Notes under the pieces: model-generated
Told to the model about the DNA's origin: nothing
What the model saw: only the letters and a program-made list of their open reading frames with translations
Databases searched by the model: none
Shown here: positions 32,515 to 36,517 of the stretch, one piece after another
Layout of the letters: every line of letters begins with the position of its first letter
How positions within the stretch are numbered: position 1 is the stretch's first letter
Made by a program: the position numbers and the translations under genes
Source of the DNA: Deltaproteobacteria bacterium
Lineage (GTDB): Bacteria > Desulfobacterota > Desulfarculia > Adiutricales > Adiutricaceae
Reading direction: 5' to 3'
NCBI GenBank assembly: GCA_031276635.1
Contig: JAISMU010000138.1
Coordinates: 1 to 36,517, forward strand
Length of the DNA: 36,517 nucleotides

Positions 32515-33147
32515 TCAGGATCCTTCCTGGTAGATCTCCACCTTGTCCGCCCCGATGGTGTAGCCGGCGCTGCCCAACTCAGAATTGAAACGCTCCACGC
32601 TTATTTGGCCATAAACCCAAACCACTTCCATGGCGCTCAACCCCGGCGCGGGTTTGGCGGTTTTGACGTAGACAATCTGGTTGGGCGGCGGGGGCGGCAC
32701 ATGGATGCAGGCCCCGAAATAAGGAACCAAAAGAAACTCGTCAATCTCTGTCTTCTCAAAATCCAAAGGCACCACAAACCCCGGAATCTTGACGGGCCGA
32801 CCGTTGAGTTTCTGGTTGACCGGAGCCGCGTTCCAGCGCTTGAGAAACTCTTCCAAGGCCGCCTCCACCCGGGGGTCGTTGTCGGTCATCTCGTTGAGTT
32901 TTAAATCCTCAATGATCTTTTCCGGCTGCCATTCTGGGGGCGTCAACTCCTCCCAGATCAGCCAGTTATTCTGGTAATAGCCATCAACCATTTGGCCTTT
33001 TGGGCTTGGCTCGGCGGCCTGGGCCCGGTTGACCGGGAAAAGGGGGCGGGCGGCTCGGTTGTCGTCGCCAGCCCAGTGAGGCCCGGTGACGGCCAGAGCC
33101 ACGATCAGGGCGGCCAGGGTGATTTTAAGATAGGCTTTTAAGCTCAT
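32515..33147 (-). CDS. DUF3299 periplasmic protein of the zinc operon
   Basis: About 210 residues. The C-terminal half matches the DUF3299 family pattern: VKIPGFVVPLDF, EFLLVPYFGACIHVPPPPPNQIVYV and VWVYGQISVE. I take ATG 33147 because the next residues (MSLKAYLKITLAALIVALAV) form a signal peptide; a longer frame from 33204 would overlap the permease end and add 19 non-signal residues. DUF3299 proteins occur next to ZrgA-type zinc-binding proteins and FtsX-type permeases, so a role in periplasmic zinc handling is likely. The biochemical activity is unknown. Confidence 0.8.
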   Translation of the reverse strand: MSLKAYLKITLAALIVALAVTGPHWAGDDNRAARPLFPVNRAQAAEPSPKGQMVDGYYQNNWLIWEELTPPEWQPEKIIEDLKLNEMTDNDPRVEAALEEFLKRWNAAPVNQKLNGRPVKIPGFVVPLDFEKTEIDEFLLVPYFGACIHVPPPPPNQIVYVKTAKPAPGLSAMEVVWVYGQISVERFNSELGSAGYTIGADKVEIYQEGS

Positions 33148-33181
33148 GATCAGCCATTGCGCGGGAAAATTGGGGTCAGAC

Positions 33182-34450
33182 TCAGCTGGAGCGGCTGAGG
33201 CCATCGGCCACGCTGTAAAAGTAAGCCCGGATGGCCGGGCCCAGGCCGGTCAGAAGGCCGGCCAGGAGGATACCGCCCAGGATGAGCCACTCCCGGGTGG
33301 TGGGAGCGGACAACTCCAGGCTGGCCCCAAAATTGGTCAAAAGGTAAGGCCCCAGCCAAGCCAGGGCCCCGGCTAGGGCGAGCAACCCCAGAGCCAGGCC
33401 CAGGGCGGTCAGCCACAGGCTCTCCAGGGTAATCAGACAGACGATGTCCCAGGGGCTGGCGCCCAAGGAGCGCAGGATGGCCAGCTCCCGGCGCCTTTCC
33501 CCCAGGCCGGCCAGGATGGTGGCGGCCAGGCCCAACAGGCCGGTTACGGTGACCAGCAGGGAAACCAGAAAAAGGCTTTTCTCGCCAGTCCCGATGAGCT
33601 GAAAAATCTGGTCCAGGGCCACGCCTGGCAGAACCGCCGACAGAGCCTCACCCGGGGAGTTCTGGATTTTGGTTTGGGCCTGGAAAACCAGCCGCCGGTT
33701 TTTCAAGCCCACTAAAAGGGCGGTGACGCTTTTGGGGGTGAGGTTAAACTTGCGAACCTCCTCGGGGCGGATGGAGAAGCCCGGAATCGGGGCCCCACCC
33801 CGCCAGTCCACGTGGATGGCCTCCATGGAGGGGAGGCTGATGTACAGCGACCGGTCCACCGGGGAGCCGGTGGGGGCTAGGATCCCGACCACCAGGAAGG
33901 GCTTGTCGTCATGCGACCTGGGGGCCTCGCCCCCGCCGTGGCTCAGGACGAGCCGGTCGCCTAGCTGATAACCCAGTTTTCTGGCCACTTCCGCCCCCAG
34001 GGTCACCTCAAACAGATCCGCGAATTCTCGGCCCTGGGCCAAGCTGAGGGAGCGACCGCGCCGGTAGCGGTAGTGGGCCAGGAAATTCTCATCCGTGGCC
34101 ACCACCGGAAAGCCCCGATGAAAATCCCCCATGGAGAGCGGAATGACCCAGGCCACCTCCGGCAGGGCCGCCACCTCCTGAGCCCGGGCCCAGCCGAGGT
34201 TATTGGTGGCCCCACCCAGGTGGAAGATGGCGTATAGAACTAGCTGGGCGTGGCTGGTTCGGGGCCCGACCAGCAGATCCACCCCGTAAACGCTCTGGGA
34301 GAACCCCTCCCGGATCTGGGTCCGCAGTCTCTCCAGGCCCACCAGCAGAATGGTTGACAGAACTATGGAGACCACAATCAGGGCCAGGGTGCCCCGGCGG
34401 CTCCAGGAGCTCTGAGCGGCCAGGCGGGCCAGGGTTTTCCAGCGTCTCAT
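33182..34450 (-). CDS. FtsX-family ABC permease of the zrg-type zinc operon
   Basis: A 422-residue protein. It has an N-terminal membrane segment (TLALIVVSIVLSTILLVGL), a large periplasmic MacB-like domain, and three C-terminal membrane segments (LFLVSLLVTVTGLLGLAATILAGL; LESLWLTALGLALGLLALAGAL; LILGGILLAGLLTGLGPAI). ERRRELAILRSLGAS before the second C-terminal segment is the classic FtsX/MacB coupling region. Its ATG overlaps the ATPase stop (ATGA), so they form one transporter. In Vibrio the zinc-regulated zrg operon also pairs a DUF2796 protein with an ATPase and permease. Confidence 0.88.
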   Translation of the reverse strand: MRRWKTLARLAAQSSWSRRGTLALIVVSIVLSTILLVGLERLRTQIREGFSQSVYGVDLLVGPRTSHAQLVLYAIFHLGGATNNLGWARAQEVAALPEVAWVIPLSMGDFHRGFPVVATDENFLAHYRYRRGRSLSLAQGREFADLFEVTLGAEVARKLGYQLGDRLVLSHGGGEAPRSHDDKPFLVVGILAPTGSPVDRSLYISLPSMEAIHVDWRGGAPIPGFSIRPEEVRKFNLTPKSVTALLVGLKNRRLVFQAQTKIQNSPGEALSAVLPGVALDQIFQLIGTGEKSLFLVSLLVTVTGLLGLAATILAGLGERRRELAILRSLGASPWDIVCLITLESLWLTALGLALGLLALAGALAWLGPYLLTNFGASLELSAPTTREWLILGGILLAGLLTGLGPAIRAYFYSVADGLSRSS

Positions 34451-35178
34451 CTGGGCCTCGCCTGGTCAGGGGAGCCCCGAAGATCGTCCAGGGCCAGGCG
34501 CGACTGAAAACGCGAGGCCAGGCTCTCGTCGTGGCTGACGAAAAGGACGCTGGAGCCGGCTTTCTGGCTTTCCCGCAACAGGAGCTCGACAAAGGCCAGC
34601 CGGCGCGGCTCGTCTAGCGAGGAGGTGGGCTCGTCAGCCAGGATCAGGGGCGGGCGCCCCAGAAGAGCCCTGGCCGCGGCCACCCGTTGCTGCTGCCCCA
34701 CCGATAGTTTATTGGCCGCCCGGGCCCACAGCTCCGGCTCCAGATCCAGGCTGGTCAAAAGGCTCTCGGCCGCGGCCCCCACCGAGCCAAAGGCCGCCCG
34801 GGCCCGCTCCCACCGGTAGCGGGAGAGTTGGGCCGGGAGAGTCACGTTGTCTTTGGCGGAAAGATAAGGCAAAAGGTTAAAGCTCTGAAAAATGAGGCCG
34901 ATCCGGTCCCCCCGGAAGCGATCCCGGGCCGGGCCGGAGAGGGCGGACAACCGGACGCCGGCTACCCGGATCTCGCCCTGGCTCGGTCGAATCAGGCCTC
35001 CGATGAGGCTCAGGAGAGTGCTTTTGCCGCTTCCGCTGGGCCCGGCCACAAACACCGATTCCCCCGGCTCGATCCGCAGGCTCTCGAGGTGGAGTAAGGT
35101 TTTCTGGCCAGGCCAACTGAAGCTGACTTGAGACACCAGAACCAGGGGCTCCCCCGCGGGGTCGCTGGGCTCTACCAT
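34447..35178 (-). CDS. ABC ATPase of the zrg-type zinc operon
   Basis: A 243-residue LolD/MacB-type ATPase with Walker A GPSGSGKST (about 46-54), Q-loop IFQSFN, signature LSVGQQQR, Walker B LILADEPTSSLD and H-loop FVSHDE all present. The start overlaps the zrgA-like stop by 7 bases and its stop overlaps the permease start, so translation is coupled. The signature reads LSVGQ, as in the TagT-like ATPase at 16038. It powers the partner permease and is probably involved in zinc acquisition with the ZrgA-like protein. Confidence 0.88.
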   Translation of the reverse strand: MVEPSDPAGEPLVLVSQVSFSWPGQKTLLHLESLRIEPGESVFVAGPSGSGKSTLLSLIGGLIRPSQGEIRVAGVRLSALSGPARDRFRGDRIGLIFQSFNLLPYLSAKDNVTLPAQLSRYRWERARAAFGSVGAAAESLLTSLDLEPELWARAANKLSVGQQQRVAAARALLGRPPLILADEPTSSLDEPRRLAFVELLLRESQKAGSSVLFVSHDESLASRFQSRLALDDLRGSPDQARPR

Positions 35179-35894
35179 TGGGCCTGGGTGTTTTTGGGGT
35201 CAAGCGTCGCCGCTTTTTGCCCGGCCTCCAAGCTGATCTGGACGTCCAGCCGGGTCAGCGTGGGGTATTTTTCGAACAGCCGAACGTCCACGCCTTTGAG
35301 GGCCTCAGGCTTGGCGCACTCAAAGAGGTAGCTGGCCTCAATATCCCCGTGCTCGCCCTCCTCATGATCGTGGTCAGCGTCCTCATGATCGTGGTCAGCC
35401 GCCTCAGGCTTGGCGTCAGCCTTCTCATGATCGTGGTCAGCCGCCTCAGGCTTGGCGTCAGCCTCCTCAGAATCGTGGTCAGCCTCCTCAGAATCACCAT
35501 CCTCAGCCAAGTCCCCAATCTCTTCGTCCTCATCAGGGTCCTGGGGCCAGTTGCTCTCGGGTAGGAGGGAGCTCAACGGATCAGAGATGAGGTCAAAAGC
35601 CTTGGGTTGGCAGCCGGCTTCCTTGGTGAAGATAAAGAGCGACGCGGGTTCGGCCAGTTTGGTTCCCAGATCGCGGGCCTGAGCCTCCTCCTCGGGGTTA
35701 TTGGGGGCGCGCTCAAAAGGAATGAAATTGATCAGGGGGCTGTCGAGGCTCAGCTCCACCTCTTTGTCCTCAACAATTATGTTCAGCTTGGCCGCCCCAT
35801 GCTCGTGGGCCGGATGGGATTGAGCCAAGGCGGGGGCGGTGAGGGCGAGGGCCAGGAAAAGCCCGGCCCCAAAAATCAGATAAAAATGGCGCAT
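35172..35894 (-). CDS. zrgA: ZrgA-like periplasmic zinc-binding protein (DUF2796)
   Basis: A 240-residue protein with a signal peptide ending ALAQ and a mature start SHPAHEHGAAKLNI, which is characteristic of the DUF2796/ZrgA family. The centre (about residues 125-180) is an acidic His-rich segment with repeated DHDHE and ADAKPEA units, a plausible multi-zinc chelating loop. A C-terminal domain follows with YLFECAKPEALKGVDVRLFEKYP. AAAGGAG lies upstream of ATG 35894. It leads the five-gene zinc operon. ZrgA is known in Vibrio cholerae as a zinc-regulated periplasmic component, and the same role is inferred here. Confidence 0.88.
   Translation of the reverse strand: MRHFYLIFGAGLFLALALTAPALAQSHPAHEHGAAKLNIIVEDKEVELSLDSPLINFIPFERAPNNPEEEAQARDLGTKLAEPASLFIFTKEAGCQPKAFDLISDPLSSLLPESNWPQDPDEDEEIGDLAEDGDSEEADHDSEEADAKPEAADHDHEKADAKPEAADHDHEDADHDHEEGEHGDIEASYLFECAKPEALKGVDVRLFEKYPTLTRLDVQISLEAGQKAATLDPKNTQAQW
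35350..35510 (-). repeat. His/Asp-rich repeat region in the zrgA-like gene
   Basis: Repeated words of 15-42 bases encode ADHDHE, ADAKPEA and ADHDSEE units. The 42-base block around TCAGCCGCCTCAGGCTTGGC occurs twice in succession. All copies keep frame, so the number of His-rich units can change without disrupting the protein. Confidence 0.85.
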
Positions 35895-35924
35895 GATGAG
35901 CGACTCCTTTGGGAAAACCTTTTG

Positions 35925-35958
35925 ACGCGATAATATATTATATCATTTTGCGGGTCAA
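35925..35958 (-). promoter_or_regulatory. Promoter with palindrome, candidate Zur site upstream of the zinc operon
   Basis: A perfect 12-base palindrome ATAATATATTAT (35930-35941) lies about 36 bases upstream of the zrgA-like start. On the - strand it overlaps TATAAT and TATATT words, and TTGACC (35953-35958) sits 15 bases before TATATT, giving a slightly short but plausible promoter. A dyad on the -10 region of a zinc operon that encodes its own Zur-like repressor is where an operator is expected. Confidence 0.5.
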
Positions 35959-35999
35959 GGGCCGCCGCCAGGCCAAAACAGGGTTTAAATTTTGGTTTT

Positions 36000-36466
36000 G
36001 GCCGCCGCCTTGGGGATAAATTTTTTGGTTTTTTAGTGAAAATTGGATCGCGAGCTGATTTTTGTCTATTGGATAATATCATTAATATGCCCAAATTATT
36101 TATGTAACTATCTTATTATTTTAGATAATTGATTTATTAAATAAAAAAAGATTTAATCAGGATTATTTGCTGATATGCTCGGTATTTGAGTTAGAATCAT
36201 GCTTGCCATGTTTCACGACGGTAGACATTTTTTTGAGGGAGCGTTTTAATGTTTATTATTGTTCCGGCCAACTAGATTGGCCTGTAAAATTAGGTAATAA
36301 TTTACCTTGTTCAATTTTTATTTGGCTTCGTTCTGAAAATATCAAGGCTATTTTCGCAAAAATAACAATATTTTTAATACTACAAGATATGTAATTATCT
36401 ATATAGATATAATGATAGTTTATTGTTTTTAGCTATATTATGTAGTAATTTTAACATTGGTCACAG
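36000..36466. other. AT-rich region with no supported gene
   Basis: From the zinc-operon promoter to the right edge the DNA is AT-rich, with one 75-codon open frame (36167-36394) that has no ribosome binding site, no recognisable domain and ordinary chance composition. I see no RNA gene or mobile-element ends. Confidence 0.5.
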
Positions 36467-36494
36467 GCTAAAATCCGAACGTTAGGATTTTAGC
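36467..36494. promoter_or_regulatory. 28-bp near-perfect palindrome
   Basis: GCTAAAATCC (36467-36476) and GGATTTTAGC (36485-36494) are perfect 10-base arms. The 8-base centre GAACGTTA holds the palindrome AACGTT, so 26 of 28 positions are symmetric. There is no T-tract on either side, which argues against a terminator. It could be an operator, recombination site or structured RNA stem. Confidence 0.5.
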
Positions 36495-36517
36495 AAAACA
36501 GCGACATCAAACATAAG

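Noticed and set aside
36167-36394. 75-codon + strand frame near the right edge
   Set aside because: AT-rich background, no ribosome binding site and no motif; compatible with chance.

Overview
The window looks like a chromosomal segment of a Gram-negative bacterium with an outer membrane. It encodes several lipoproteins with lipoboxes, signal-peptide proteins, FtsX-type ABC permeases and a Zrg-type zinc locus. Coding DNA is moderately GC-rich and is broken by short, very AT-rich spacers. The mix of SrfABC-like genes, AddAB-like genes and a DUF3299/DUF2796 zinc operon fits a proteobacterium in the broad sense, possibly a deltaproteobacterium (Desulfobacterota), but the sequence alone does not settle the taxonomy.

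Region 1 (3-23539, + strand) is a large locus that joins two sets of genes normally described separately. One set resembles the enterobacterial srfABC 'virulence factor' operon: three SrfA-like membrane proteins (the first cut by the window edge), SrfB (an actin/Hsp70-fold ATPase-like protein) and SrfC (a dynamin-like GTPase). The other set resembles the TagQRST-PpkA sensory module that posttranslationally switches on type VI secretion in Pseudomonas: candidate TagQ-like lipoproteins, a TagT-like ABC ATPase, a TagS-like FtsX permease, a TagR-like periplasmic formylglycine-generating-enzyme-fold protein, and a secreted von Willebrand factor A protein resembling the periplasmic half of PpkA but with no kinase. 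Two membrane-anchored trypsin-fold proteins, each directly upstream of a SrfA-like gene, bracket the locus. The upstream one has lost its catalytic His and Ser, while the downstream one keeps a full triad. No type VI structural genes are visible. A reasonable reading is an envelope-spanning sensing or stress system in which periplasmic signals (protease, vWA, TagR-like, lipoprotein) are coupled to cytosolic nucleotide-driven proteins (SrfB, SrfC). That coupling is inference.

Region 2 (23554-25139) holds a macro-domain protein on the - strand, a small lipoprotein whose signal peptide is built from 15-bp repeats, and a CheX-like protein. Region 3 (25136-32093, + strand) is an AddAB-like recombination helicase-nuclease pair, with a 28-bp minisatellite between the two genes. 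Region 4 (32090-35894, - strand) is a tightly overlapping zinc operon: zrgA-like, ABC ATPase, FtsX permease, DUF3299 protein and a Fur-family (Zur-like) repressor. The last ~600 bases are AT-rich with no convincing gene and contain a 28-bp near-perfect palindrome.

Duplication and repeat expansion recur throughout. There are a tandem duplication at the left edge with a chimeric lipoprotein, a tandem pair of membrane proteins carrying a copied srfC tail, and in-frame 9-, 15- and 45-bp repeats inside several genes.
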